64,000 bases of DNA from Obesumbacterium proteus (GTDB lineage: Bacteria > Pseudomonadota > Gammaproteobacteria > Enterobacterales > Enterobacteriaceae): assembly GCF_001586165.1 (NCBI RefSeq), contig NZ_CP014608.1, positions 1,922,001 through 1,986,000 on the forward strand. Reading direction: 5' to 3'. Each line of letters starts with the position of its first letter. Within the stretch, counting starts at the first letter, position 1. The notes under the pieces are model-generated. The model did no database searches, was not told the origin of the DNA, and saw only the letters and a program-made list of their open reading frames with translations. The position numbers and the translations under genes are program-made. This document shows, piece by piece, positions 14,979-24,518 of this stretch.

Positions 14979-15991
14979 TGAATTTTGACGCACGGAACAT
15001 TCCCAAAATTGAACTACACGTTCATCTGGACACCTGTATCAGCTATCACTGCGCGCGGATGCTCATGCCATCGCTCAATCTCAGAATGTTCAGAACGCAG
15101 TTTATCGCCCCCGAAAAATGTAATGATTTGGGCGATTTCTTAAGCAGAATTACACCGCAGTTAGATTTATTACAGACCACTTGCGCATTGCGTCAGGCGG
15201 TTGATGACATCTTCGATCAGTTACATGCGGATGGTGTTATTTATGCTGAATTACGCTTTGCCCCCTTATTACATTTGAACCAGAACCTGACGGCCGAGCA
15301 GGTGGTTGAAACAGTTCTGGGAGCCATGCAGGCCAGAAGTCAGATATATGGCATAGAAGCTAATCTGATCCTGTGTACCTTGCGTCATTTTTCGGCACAG
15401 CAAAGTCTGGAAACCGCGAGGCTTGTAGCCCGTTATCTGGGAAAAGGTGTTGTTGCGTTAGATCTGGCGGCGGATGAAGCGCGTTACTCTCTGGAAAACC
15501 ACATAAAGGCATTTGAGTATGTCCGGAGTCATGGTGGTGACTGTATTGCTCATGCTGGAGAAGCACGCGGGTTTGCCAGTGTGAATGAAACGCTGGATAA
15601 CCTGAACGTATCGCGTATCGGACATGGCGTTAGGAGCGTTGAGGATAGAGCAACGCTGGACCGGCTCCTCCGAGATAACATCCATCTTGAGGTGTGCCCG
15701 GGGTGTAACATTGTCTGCAATATCTATCCGTCCATCGCGGAGCATCCTGTTAATACACTTTTTCATAAAGGGATCTCCCTGAGTATCAACACGGATGCAA
15801 GAACGGTAGCTAATACAACTCTGAATGAAGAGTACCAGCGTTTACATCATATTTTTGGATGGAAGGACGAGGAGTTTCTGACCTGTAATCTGAACGCTGT
15901 ACGCGCGTCCTTTGCCCTGCCGCGGGTCAAACAACGCCTTGAAAAGATCCTGCGGTGCCAGACGCTCTTGGATAAGCATGACGTGGTTTAA
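14978..15991 (+). CDS. Adenosine-deaminase-like amidohydrolase with altered active-site motifs
   Basis: The 337-aa metal-dependent hydrolase of the adenosine deaminase family has zinc ligands visible as HVH near residue 13, His in HAGEA (with the catalytic Glu), the GHG motif, and Asp in SINTDAR. Two conserved spots differ: the family's HLDGS is HLDTC, and the last box NTDDP is NTDAR, so the second Asp that contacts the purine is missing. The start codon overlaps the hydrolase stop, with GGAG upstream, so the two are translationally coupled. A different amino-nucleoside or base as substrate is likely, though plain adenosine cannot be excluded. Confidence 0.85.
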   Translation: MNFDARNIPKIELHVHLDTCISYHCARMLMPSLNLRMFRTQFIAPEKCNDLGDFLSRITPQLDLLQTTCALRQAVDDIFDQLHADGVIYAELRFAPLLHLNQNLTAEQVVETVLGAMQARSQIYGIEANLILCTLRHFSAQQSLETARLVARYLGKGVVALDLAADEARYSLENHIKAFEYVRSHGGDCIAHAGEARGFASVNETLDNLNVSRIGHGVRSVEDRATLDRLLRDNIHLEVCPGCNIVCNIYPSIAEHPVNTLFHKGISLSINTDARTVANTTLNEEYQRLHHIFGWKDEEFLTCNLNAVRASFALPRVKQRLEKILRCQTLLDKHDVV

Positions 15992-16056
15992 AGCCTGATA
16001 TTTATGATTTGCTCCTAATGTAGGATTTTAAAAACGGCTGTTGTGCGCGATAAGGT

Positions 16057-17217
16057 ATGGGGAGTGAAGTGAAAAAGGTGCCAATATTTTTTTGTCTTGT
16101 TCTTTGTGTGATGACGTCGATTGCAGGTACCGATCTGGTATTGCCTGCAATTCCGCAACTGATAAGGGTCTTTCATACCACGCCAGATGTATCTCAGTGG
16201 ATACTTTCTGCCTATGTGGGGGGCAATGCTTGTGGCTTATTATTATTTGGCCGTCTTTCCGATTATTTCAGCAGAAAGAAACTACTTTGTTCCGCATTGT
16301 TTATCTTCTCACTGGCTTCGTTCGGATGCGCATATGCACCTAGTATATCCGTATTGGTAGCCATCCGGTTTGTCCAAGGAATGGCTTCAGCAGCAGCACC
16401 GGTATTCATTCCTGGCTTTATCCGGGAATTATTTGATGAGCGCAGAACCGTCCGGGCTATTGGCCTTTTGGGGAGTCTTCAGGCACTGGTCCCAGCCGCA
16501 GCTCCACTGGTTGGGGTCATCTTGCTGGCTTTATTTGACTGGAGCATTTCGTTCAAGTTGCTGGCGATACTGACTGTCGCTGCGGCTGGAATGGTAATGC
16601 TTCAGAAACTTCCTGAGAGACACCACCGCGACCGTTCCTCAGGAGATTTCATAGGTCTATTGCGAAATCCAATCTACCTGCGTTATGCGCTGACTCATGC
16701 TCTGACGGTAGGAGGGATGATCACATTTGTTTTTGGCGCGCCAACGGTTATCACGCTGACGATGCACGGTAACCTCAACGATTTCATCATCATGCAGGTC
16801 ACCAATATCGCTGGATATATCGTGGCTGCAAATCTCTCCCCAGGGCTAGCAGAAAGATACGGTGCCGATAAAGTTATCATGGTAGGTACATGTCTGGCCT
16901 TATCAAGTGCCATCGCACTTACCGGGTATGGCATGCTGAATGGCACTGGCACCAATGTTTTAGCCGCGCTGTTTGCCCCCATGGGGATTGCAATTGGGCT
17001 GAGAGGCCCGACTGGATTTTACCGTGGTATTGTGATTTCAGGAGACAATAATGCAAGAGGGGCCGCTCTGATTGCGTTTTTCACTTTTACTATGGTGACA
17101 CTGGGGTCACTTGTGAGCGCAGAATTTATTACTCATGGTCTGATGGCGCTGGCAGCCTTTGTCATGGCTATGCATCTGTTGTCATTATTGTTATTTGTGA
17201 TGCTACCCCGACAATAA
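16057..17217 (+). CDS. MFS transporter of the Bcr/CflA (DHA1) type
   Basis: The 386-aa membrane protein has about 12 transmembrane segments. MFS motif A is LLFGRLSDYFSRKK after TM2, and a second landmark is GTDLVLPAIPQL in TM1, as in Bcr/CmlA drug-proton antiporters. It is a little shorter than Bcr (396 aa). It follows the nucleoside hydrolase and deaminase genes by 65 nt and could be in the same operon. Carriage of nucleosides, bases or an analogue is an inference. An alternative GTG start at 16069 has a better GGGGAG. Confidence 0.85.
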   Translation: MGSEVKKVPIFFCLVLCVMTSIAGTDLVLPAIPQLIRVFHTTPDVSQWILSAYVGGNACGLLLFGRLSDYFSRKKLLCSALFIFSLASFGCAYAPSISVLVAIRFVQGMASAAAPVFIPGFIRELFDERRTVRAIGLLGSLQALVPAAAPLVGVILLALFDWSISFKLLAILTVAAAGMVMLQKLPERHHRDRSSGDFIGLLRNPIYLRYALTHALTVGGMITFVFGAPTVITLTMHGNLNDFIIMQVTNIAGYIVAANLSPGLAERYGADKVIMVGTCLALSSAIALTGYGMLNGTGTNVLAALFAPMGIAIGLRGPTGFYRGIVISGDNNARGAALIAFFTFTMVTLGSLVSAEFITHGLMALAAFVMAMHLLSLLLFVMLPRQ

Positions 17218-18156
17218 ATCAGTCCCTGCAAACCGCATTCCGCGTGTTTATCTCGCGACATAAGCGGTGCACTACGCATAATCTCGTTTGGGGGGCGATG
17301 CTCCCTGAACCGTCCAATGGTTACTGAGTGTCCCCCTGAGCGAGGGAAAACACGCGCCGTCGCAATGTTTTTCCCGTGGGTTGCAGCGTTGTTGAAGTCG
17401 ATGGCATTCCTAAGGGATATATATCAGCTATCTCGAAACGGATAAAATCATTCGTAACTAGTAGAAGGCTAATACATTTAAGTTATTCAAGCGTTTATTG
17501 TCAGGCGCGGATGCTACAGAGGTAAATTAGAGTGATAATAATATGTAGTCTTACATAGTATTAAATTTTCCTCGATCTGGATTCTCCGTTTAATAAGATT
17601 TTTCCCAGTCACCTAGAATTTTCCTATATTATTTATAGCAAGATCTACCCAATAACTTACTCGTTAATAAGATCGTGGAAATAATAAGGCCGACGTGTGA
17701 TTTTCATTTCCTAAAACAGGCTATATGACGAGCTCAGACTATCAGTGTTGAATGATGATTGATGAAGATAAATCCTTTATATACAGTTTGTTACATTGTC
17801 TTTGCGCTATATGGTGAGGCTGTGTGATGGGCTAATTTGCGATGCTGGCACCATGCTGCATGACACTTAGAATTCGAAAAATCTTAATTAACTTTCTATG
17901 TTTTATGGGATTAATCTTAGCGTTTAGCTATCACTCAGCATATTCTTGCGTGGTATAGTAATGCAAAATAAAGCACATTTTGATTCCCGCCTATATAAGT
18001 ATTTGCTTCATTAGCAAAGAAAGTGTTTTGTGTGGTTTATATATAAATCTTAATGACTTATTGAGCATTTCGTTATGTTAGTACGTCAGTTTTATTTATA
18101 TGGCGAATAAAAATAATATGCTGAGAAGTTATTTCTTGGTTTGATTTGTTGAGGCA
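17218..18156. other. 939-bp AT-rich region upstream of the autotransporter
   Basis: No gene is recognised. A short open frame at about 17340-17525 (reading VVEVDGIPKGYISAISKR) has no start codon and may be the relic of a lost gene. The rest is strongly AT-rich with poly-A/T tracts, which fits an H-NS-silenced promoter region for the surface protein gene that follows. I see no clear regulator site. Confidence 0.5.
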
Positions 18157-21100
18157 ATGATGAATAAAATTTACCGTGTTGTATGGAACTTCGCCGTAAT
18201 GGCATGGGTTGCTGTTTCTGAGCTAGGGAGAGGGAAGACTAAAACTTCCTCTCCCAAAAAACTGCAGCGACCTCGACTTTGCAGCTATGGACTTGCTTCA
18301 TCTATGCTGTTGTTCTCCGCTGGAGAAGCATCAGCTTTAGACGTCAATGGTTATACTGACTTTACGTCATCAACATCTATCTCGGATGGCCTGCAATGGA
18401 ATACCACAGCAACAGTACAGGTAGATGCTGGTGCTGATGTCAATGTTTCAAATCCATCAGGTAGCTCAGCATTGAATATGGCTCCAGCTGCTGGAGGCAA
18501 CACCTCTCTATGGATAAATGGCGGAACATTAACGGCCAATAATAATGGCAATTTACTGATGGGCAACAACAGTATGTTGCAAATAGGCGGCGCCAAGTTG
18601 GGTGGTTCGAGTGCTGCTCAGCAAGGTGGGGGCGGAGGAACATTGTCCGTTGGCGAATTAAAAACAGCGCCAGGTGCAACGGATGCAAACATCTGGATGT
18701 TTGGCTCCGCTACATCGACCGCAAAACTAAATGTAGATAGCATTGATCTGGAAGCCGACAAAAATGATTTCTACATTGCCACGGCAGGCGCTCCGGAACT
18801 TGGCGCGGATATTCATGTTAAAAACGACATGACTATAATCAATAAAACCGCAGGTGAATTTGTTTTTTCTGGGGATTCCGATCTCAGCGTTGGTGGCAAT
18901 CTTTATCTCGATACTACCAATGGCTCCTTGCTTTTTACCAATAGTGGAAACCACGGTGTTAATGTTGGCGGTGACTTAACATTGACAAATAATTTTAAAT
19001 TATCGTCCGATCTCAATTCAGTTAACGTCAATGCATTGATCGCTGGCACCGTTTTTAATGTTAATGGCGATATCAACGTCATCGGTAAAAACGTTGGAAG
19101 TACAGGCTTGCAGATTATGAATTATGCGGTCACAGGAGTAACCACTCTTGGTGATTTTAATATTTCATCACTTGTAAGTGATAATACGACTGACGTTATT
19201 TTTGCTCATGGCGCTAAAATAACGAGTGCTAACAATATTAATCTTAGCAGTGTGAGTGGTGGTGCCGTAAATCTTTTCATTGGTGACTCTAAATATGGTG
19301 CGCCGGTAGATATTCTAGCAAAAAGTATTGTCATGAGCGGTGCGGGTAAAAACAAGGTTATTTTTAATAACAACCAAAAAACTCAACCAGGCACTGACGG
19401 CTATTTATTTGATGTTTCAATCAACGGCGTAGGTTCGGTTGAACAACAGTCTGGCCATACAACGCTTGAGAAGGCTTCTAATTACAATGGTGGAACCATA
19501 ATTAATGGTGGCCTGCTCTCTATTGCAAATAATAAAGCGTTAGGTAGTGAAAGTGTCTCTATCAATACCGATCCCAATGATAATAATACCGGACTTGATA
19601 TTGCATATACTGATGGCTCCTCGTTTGAGAATAAATTATTAGGTAACGGCGATACGACGGTTTCCGGTAATGCACAGATAACAGGGGCTAACGATACTTA
19701 TGCTGGTAACTGGAATATAACCGGGAAAGCGGCAACAGATAAAATCGTATCTTCTACGCTGAGTAATTTTGGTTCAGGAAATATCAATGTAGAAAGTGGC
19801 GGCTACCTAACCGCGAATACAACGGGCAAGTTCAGTTTCGATAATAAATTATTGGGTACGGGCTATGTTGTTGCCGACAATAACGGCAATGAGTTTAAAT
19901 TCAGCTCTGCAACAGGAACGGGTTTTGCGGGTGATGTTCTTCTTAAGAACAACCTGTTCGCATTAGAAGGCGATAACTCTGCTGCGTTAACGAATGCTAC
20001 GCTGCATCTCGGTAGCGGAAACGTGACTTCAGTCGGCACAGGAAATCAGAACCTAGCAGGACTCGCGTTTGATGGTGGCACACTTGCGTTTGGCGATGTT
20101 AATCCTGGTGATACAACGAGCGATCGTTTTGTTGAGACGACCAAAGATCTTAATTTAACGGGCAAGGGACAGATTCAGATTACCGACGGCGGAGACTTCG
20201 AAAACACGGTACAGCATCCTGACACATCCTTGCCATTACTCCAGCAAGATGACATGGGGGGCGTCGTTAAATTGGCTGATAGCCAGGGGACCGTGACCGG
20301 GGCCGGGGGTAATCTGAGCTTGGTTGATCAAAACGGTGCTGTTATCTCGCAAAAAGTAACCTCTCAAATTACACAAAATGGCGAAACCGTTGCTAACGGT
20401 GAGTATGACTACCGCCTTACCAGCGGAGACAATAGTGATGGCCTATACATTAACTACGGATTGACTCAGGTTGAATTACTGGCGCAGGGCGACAATGCGC
20501 TGACACTCAGCGCTGAAGGAAATACCGGTAACGCCGCCGACCTGAGTGCCAAGATTATTGGTACTGGCGATCTGCGTATCGACACTGATACAGATCTTTC
20601 TTTGTCTAACAGCGATAACAACTACACCGGTATGACGGACGTTGTTGCTGGCACCCTAAAAATGGGTAACAACAATGTATTGGGGCAGACCCGACTGCTT
20701 CACCTCAATAGTGGCAGCCAGCTCAATATGAACGGCTATGCTCAGATGTTGCAGAATATCCAGACTGATGCAGGCAGCACGCTCGATTTCAATCAAGGCA
20801 GTCTAACCGTTAACAACGGCACGGTAGATGGCAATATGACCGGTGCCGGTAGCCTAACGGTGGCTGGTGGAACATTGACGGTTAGCAGTGATAATTCGGG
20901 GATGAGTGCTGACACGACAATCGCATCGGATGGTGTTATTCGTATGCTGTCTAGCCAAGCGCTGGGAACGGGCAGTGTGAATAACCAAGGTTTACTCTAT
21001 CTTGGTGAAGATGATGATAGTCATATAACGCGTAATTCGGTAACAAACTATCAAACGGGTGCATTAACCAACAGTGGTACGGTCGTTATTGGTCATAGCG

Positions 21101-22521
21101 ATGCATTGGGCCAAGCGATCGCGGGAACCACTCTGACGGTGAATGGCAACTATACGGGCGAGAATGGGCACCTGCAGTTCAATACCGCGTTAGGCAATGA
21201 CAGTTCGGTCACGGATAAGCTCGTTGTGACGGGGGATACCTCTGGCGATACTGGAGTAAGCGTTAAGAATGCGGGGGGAGTCGGAGACAAAACCCTGAAT
21301 GGCATTGAGCTAATTAGCGTGGGTGGTCAGTCTGACGGTACTTTCACCCAAGAAGGCCGTATTGTCGCTGGCGCATATGATTACTCTTTAGTACGCGGTG
21401 AGGGCAATAATCATGGTAACTGGTATTTAACCAGTCAAACCCCGCCAGTCGACCCTGTAGATCCTCCGGTTGATCCGGTTGACCCTCCAGTAGACCCCGT
21501 TGACCCGCCGGTGACACCACCGGCTGGAGGTGATCACGTTAATCGACCTGAAGGCGGGAGCTATATTGCCAACCTTGCAGCGGCAAATACGCTGTTTAAT
21601 ACGCGTTTGCACGACCGCTTAGGGGAAACCCAATATATCGACGCGCTGACCGGTGAGAAAAAAGTCACAAGCCTTTGGTTACGTCAGGTCGGTGGGCATA
21701 ACAACTGGCGTGATAGTAGTGGTCAACTGAAAACACAAAGCAATAGCTATGTGGCTCAGCTGGGTGGCGATGTGGCTCAGTGGTCAACGGATGGTTTAAA
21801 CCGAGGCCATCTGGGGCTAATGACAGGTTATGCCAACAGCCATAGCCAAACCCATTCTTCAGTCACCGGCTATGATTCTAAAGGTTCTGTCAGTGGCTAC
21901 AGCGCTGGGGTTTACGGAACATGGTTTGCAAATGACGCCGATAAGAGCGGGTTATATGTAGATAGCTGGCTGCAATATAGTTGGTTTAATAACCACGTGA
22001 ACGGTGAGCAATTGGCCAGCGAGTCCTATAAATCCAAAGGGCTAACAGCGTCACTAGAAACGGGCTATACCCTGAAAATGGGAGAATTTACGGGCAGCAA
22101 AGGAACGCTTAACGAATGGTTTATTCAGCCACAGGCACAGGCGACGTGGATGGGCGTAGAGGCAGATAAACATCGCGAAGATAATGGTACGCGTGTGAAC
22201 AGCGAAGGCGATGGCAACGTACAGACCCGTTTAGGTATGCGCGCTTATCTGAAGAGTCATCATGCTATGGACGAAGGCAAAGGTCGCACATTCGAACCGT
22301 TTATCGAAGCTAACTGGTTGCATAACACCCGTAGCTACAGTGCGAAGATGGATGATGTCCGTATCAACCAAGCTGGAGCACGTAACATCGGTGAAGTAAA
22401 AGTGGGTGTAGAAGGGCAAATCAATCCACGCCTGAACTTATGGGGCAATGTGGGAACGCAAGTCGGTGATAAAGGCTATAACGACAGCTCTGCAATGATT
22501 GGGGTGAAGTATAACTTTTAG
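18157..22521 (+). CDS. Large type Va autotransporter (beta-helical passenger)
   Basis: This 1454-aa surface protein begins with an extended signal peptide (MNKIYRVVWN, ESPR-type), then a basic region and hydrophobic core, with cleavage likely after GEASA near residue 60. The passenger (about 62-1090) consists of degenerate beta-helix repeats rich in Gly, Asn and Thr (for example NNYTGMTDVVAGTLKMGNN). A proline-rich spacer with VDPVDPP repeats lies near residues 1095-1120, and the C-terminal beta-barrel (about the last 270 residues) ends VKYNF. No serine-protease motif GDSGS is present, so it is probably an adhesin or aggregation factor. It has its own terminator. Confidence 0.92.
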   Translation: MMNKIYRVVWNFAVMAWVAVSELGRGKTKTSSPKKLQRPRLCSYGLASSMLLFSAGEASALDVNGYTDFTSSTSISDGLQWNTTATVQVDAGADVNVSNPSGSSALNMAPAAGGNTSLWINGGTLTANNNGNLLMGNNSMLQIGGAKLGGSSAAQQGGGGGTLSVGELKTAPGATDANIWMFGSATSTAKLNVDSIDLEADKNDFYIATAGAPELGADIHVKNDMTIINKTAGEFVFSGDSDLSVGGNLYLDTTNGSLLFTNSGNHGVNVGGDLTLTNNFKLSSDLNSVNVNALIAGTVFNVNGDINVIGKNVGSTGLQIMNYAVTGVTTLGDFNISSLVSDNTTDVIFAHGAKITSANNINLSSVSGGAVNLFIGDSKYGAPVDILAKSIVMSGAGKNKVIFNNNQKTQPGTDGYLFDVSINGVGSVEQQSGHTTLEKASNYNGGTIINGGLLSIANNKALGSESVSINTDPNDNNTGLDIAYTDGSSFENKLLGNGDTTVSGNAQITGANDTYAGNWNITGKAATDKIVSSTLSNFGSGNINVESGGYLTANTTGKFSFDNKLLGTGYVVADNNGNEFKFSSATGTGFAGDVLLKNNLFALEGDNSAALTNATLHLGSGNVTSVGTGNQNLAGLAFDGGTLAFGDVNPGDTTSDRFVETTKDLNLTGKGQIQITDGGDFENTVQHPDTSLPLLQQDDMGGVVKLADSQGTVTGAGGNLSLVDQNGAVISQKVTSQITQNGETVANGEYDYRLTSGDNSDGLYINYGLTQVELLAQGDNALTLSAEGNTGNAADLSAKIIGTGDLRIDTDTDLSLSNSDNNYTGMTDVVAGTLKMGNNNVLGQTRLLHLNSGSQLNMNGYAQMLQNIQTDAGSTLDFNQGSLTVNNGTVDGNMTGAGSLTVAGGTLTVSSDNSGMSADTTIASDGVIRMLSSQALGTGSVNNQGLLYLGEDDDSHITRNSVTNYQTGALTNSGTVVIGHSDALGQAIAGTTLTVNGNYTGENGHLQFNTALGNDSSVTDKLVVTGDTSGDTGVSVKNAGGVGDKTLNGIELISVGGQSDGTFTQEGRIVAGAYDYSLVRGEGNNHGNWYLTSQTPPVDPVDPPVDPVDPPVDPVDPPVTPPAGGDHVNRPEGGSYIANLAAANTLFNTRLHDRLGETQYIDALTGEKKVTSLWLRQVGGHNNWRDSSGQLKTQSNSYVAQLGGDVAQWSTDGLNRGHLGLMTGYANSHSQTHSSVTGYDSKGSVSGYSAGVYGTWFANDADKSGLYVDSWLQYSWFNNHVNGEQLASESYKSKGLTASLETGYTLKMGEFTGSKGTLNEWFIQPQAQATWMGVEADKHREDNGTRVNSEGDGNVQTRLGMRAYLKSHHAMDEGKGRTFEPFIEANWLHNTRSYSAKMDDVRINQAGARNIGEVKVGVEGQINPRLNLWGNVGTQVGDKGYNDSSAMIGVKYNF

Positions 22522-22537
22522 TTGATAGCTCTGTTTG

Positions 22538-22562
22538 AAAGGCACCTCAGGGTGCCTTTTTT
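22538..22562 (+). terminator. Terminator of the autotransporter gene
   Basis: AAAGGCACC and GGTGCCTTT arms with a short TCAG loop, followed by a T-run, starting 17 nt after the stop codon. Confidence 0.9.
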
Positions 22563-22604
22563 AATGGTTAGGCGTAGCGTTTGGCTAAACTAAGGTGTTG
22601 TCAC

Positions 22605-23084
22605 TTAATCCACCCAAGGCACAGGCTCACCAATATAAGTATGTGTGCAGCAGCGGCAAGTCACCTTAACGTCCTTTCCCGTAATCGAAGGATTTACCTG
22701 TTGCAAAATTCCATTCTCATCAACAAACAGACCCGGATAAAAGCTGCTTTCGCCAATGCAGACCAAATCCCTTTGCTGATGCTCATGCAGCGCGACCAAC
22801 CAGAATACAGGCTCGGTGGTATCAAGACGTCCACATACTTCGCTGAATATGTCACCCCACGGTTTTCCAATCTGTTTGATCAGAAAGTAAAATAATGGCG
22901 TGTAATCCCGACCACGGTTTTGCCTGCCATGCATTGTCTCGCGGTTTACCAGCAGCTCATCATCGGCTTTTTTACGATTGCGTTCCCAACGATACTCAGC
23001 ACCTGGATTATTAGAACGATGCCGCGTAGTCGTGTTGACGCTGCGATACAGTTTGCGAGACTTATTCAGTTGATGAGTACGCAT
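22605..23084 (-). CDS. Hypothetical 159-aa protein
   Basis: Not recognised. The N-terminal third is strongly basic (RTHQLNKSRKLYRSVN, then RWERNRKK). The middle has GKPWGDIFSEVCGRLDTTE, reminiscent of small orphan proteins with a KPWxxxxSE motif. The C-terminal half contains GLFVDENGILQQV and CRCCTHTY, with a possible metal-binding Cys/His cluster. It has no signal peptide or membrane segment. The gene is convergent with the autotransporter and stands alone. Codon use looks ordinary, so it is probably real. Confidence 0.6.
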   Translation of the reverse strand: MRTHQLNKSRKLYRSVNTTTRHRSNNPGAEYRWERNRKKADDELLVNRETMHGRQNRGRDYTPLFYFLIKQIGKPWGDIFSEVCGRLDTTEPVFWLVALHEHQQRDLVCIGESSFYPGLFVDENGILQQVNPSITGKDVKVTCRCCTHTYIGEPVPWVD

Positions 23085-23439
23085 AGCGCGATCTCCTGCA
23101 TCCTTTCTTTGGTGAGTGGGTAACGCCTACCGGAGCCAGATTCAATAGTTTGTGACTGTATACACAATAGTCATGCTTAAAACAGTCTCATTTTGCTGAA
23201 ATATGTCCCATCGGGCAACTAGCAAAAAGATCACGGCTGGTATTTAGTCGTCAAGTTGATGGGGGCAGGGGCTGGTATGAGCGAGGAGCAGGCATTGAAT
23301 AAAACCTTAAAGGGGGATGCTGGTGACTTCTAGTGAGTTCGACTTACTTGAAGCGTTTTGACTAGCATCCATCCCCTGCAGGTATAAGTTTCTCTTGAGT
23401 ACCAATCAATAGCTCATCTATGACGAGTAGGAAAACGGG
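23085..23439. other. Intergenic, nothing recognised
   Basis: About 355 bp between two minus-strand genes. It should carry the promoter of the 159-aa protein gene. I see no repeat, RNA gene or operator that I can support. Confidence 0.5.
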
Positions 23440-24417
23440 TTAGGCCGTAATCAATACAACACCAGCATCCTGCATCGTTGTAAGCGCCGCCTCTTGATCC
23501 ATGATCTGCTCAGGCAACATAAAACCGGTCAATCGGCTTTTGAGTAGTGCTTCGATAACGATGATAGCGCCAAGAGCGGTAAAATGCGCTTGTCCTTGTG
23601 GGTCTGAGGCGATAATCCGTTTGGACTCTGAAACGCCTGAAACGGTAACGCCCTGTAGATCAACATACAGTTCTACCGACGCTTGAGAGGCCTTTCGCTT
23701 ACCTTCTGAGGTCCCAACGGCAACATCCAGCCGGATATTGTCAGCACGTGTCATCGCTGCAATAGCGCTGATATCAAGAATACCAAACGGTGTAGTCTCG
23801 ACACATTCACCACTGATAAGGCAAATGTTACTCTGCTCAGCGGTATAACCCCAGATGCCATCTTCCCGAACAAATGCAGGAGCTATCGCCTGACTAAGCT
23901 CTTTTTCAGTCATTTTGCCAATAGGATCTTCTGGGTCGTGCAATGCCGTTAGCCGTACACTTTCAACAGAATTAAACTGGCGGGCAAGTTTATCAACCAG
24001 CGGCAAAAATATTCCTGCCTCATAGTAACCTAATGGTACGATCGGCGAAGTCGCATGATGGAACATCGCCATATTCAACAGTGGGGCATAGCCGTCGGCG
24101 GTTCCTACAGTAATATCAATAAAAGCGATATTGTTGCGGATAGCGTATTCACCTAACGTATGTTTTGGATCGGGTACGGCGCTGATAATCAGTTGTGAAG
24201 TCGATACCAACGACGGAAGTTCCCCACTCATCAAATCAAGGCAAACCGTCATGGTGTTTCCCAACTGGGCCGCAAGTTTTTCGCCATTTTGCGGCGAGCG
24301 GCCTGCCAGAATTAATTTTGCGTCTGGAAAACGCGCCCGTAGCTGGGTAGCCAGATTGCCGCCTATCATCCCATAGCCACCGGCGATAAAAATCTGCTGT
24401 GTCATTGTGAAATTCAT
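23440..24417 (-). CDS. Saccharopine-dehydrogenase-like NAD(P)-binding protein
   Basis: The 325-aa protein begins with a Rossmann fold (IFIAGGYGMIGGNLATQL, GxGxxG-type). An Asp/Arg-containing second strand (LILAGRSPQNGEKLA) suggests NADP(H) binding. The remainder matches the catalytic-domain layout of saccharopine dehydrogenase-like proteins, including FIDITVGTADG and GYYEAGIFLPL. The physiological substrate is unknown. It is divergently transcribed from a LysR regulator about 100 bp away, a common pairing for a regulated oxidoreductase. The Met at 24417 has AGGA upstream; 24405 and 24429 are alternatives. Confidence 0.8.
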   Translation of the reverse strand: MNFTMTQQIFIAGGYGMIGGNLATQLRARFPDAKLILAGRSPQNGEKLAAQLGNTMTVCLDLMSGELPSLVSTSQLIISAVPDPKHTLGEYAIRNNIAFIDITVGTADGYAPLLNMAMFHHATSPIVPLGYYEAGIFLPLVDKLARQFNSVESVRLTALHDPEDPIGKMTEKELSQAIAPAFVREDGIWGYTAEQSNICLISGECVETTPFGILDISAIAAMTRADNIRLDVAVGTSEGKRKASQASVELYVDLQGVTVSGVSESKRIIASDPQGQAHFTALGAIIVIEALLKSRLTGFMLPEQIMDQEAALTTMQDAGVVLITA

Positions 24418-24518
24418 CATGTTCCTCATTTAGGTGTTACTGATGAGGTGACTTTAGAACACAAATAAAGTTTAATTAAGCTCATTAATCTTCATGGGCT
24501 AGTGAGTTTAAATCAGTA

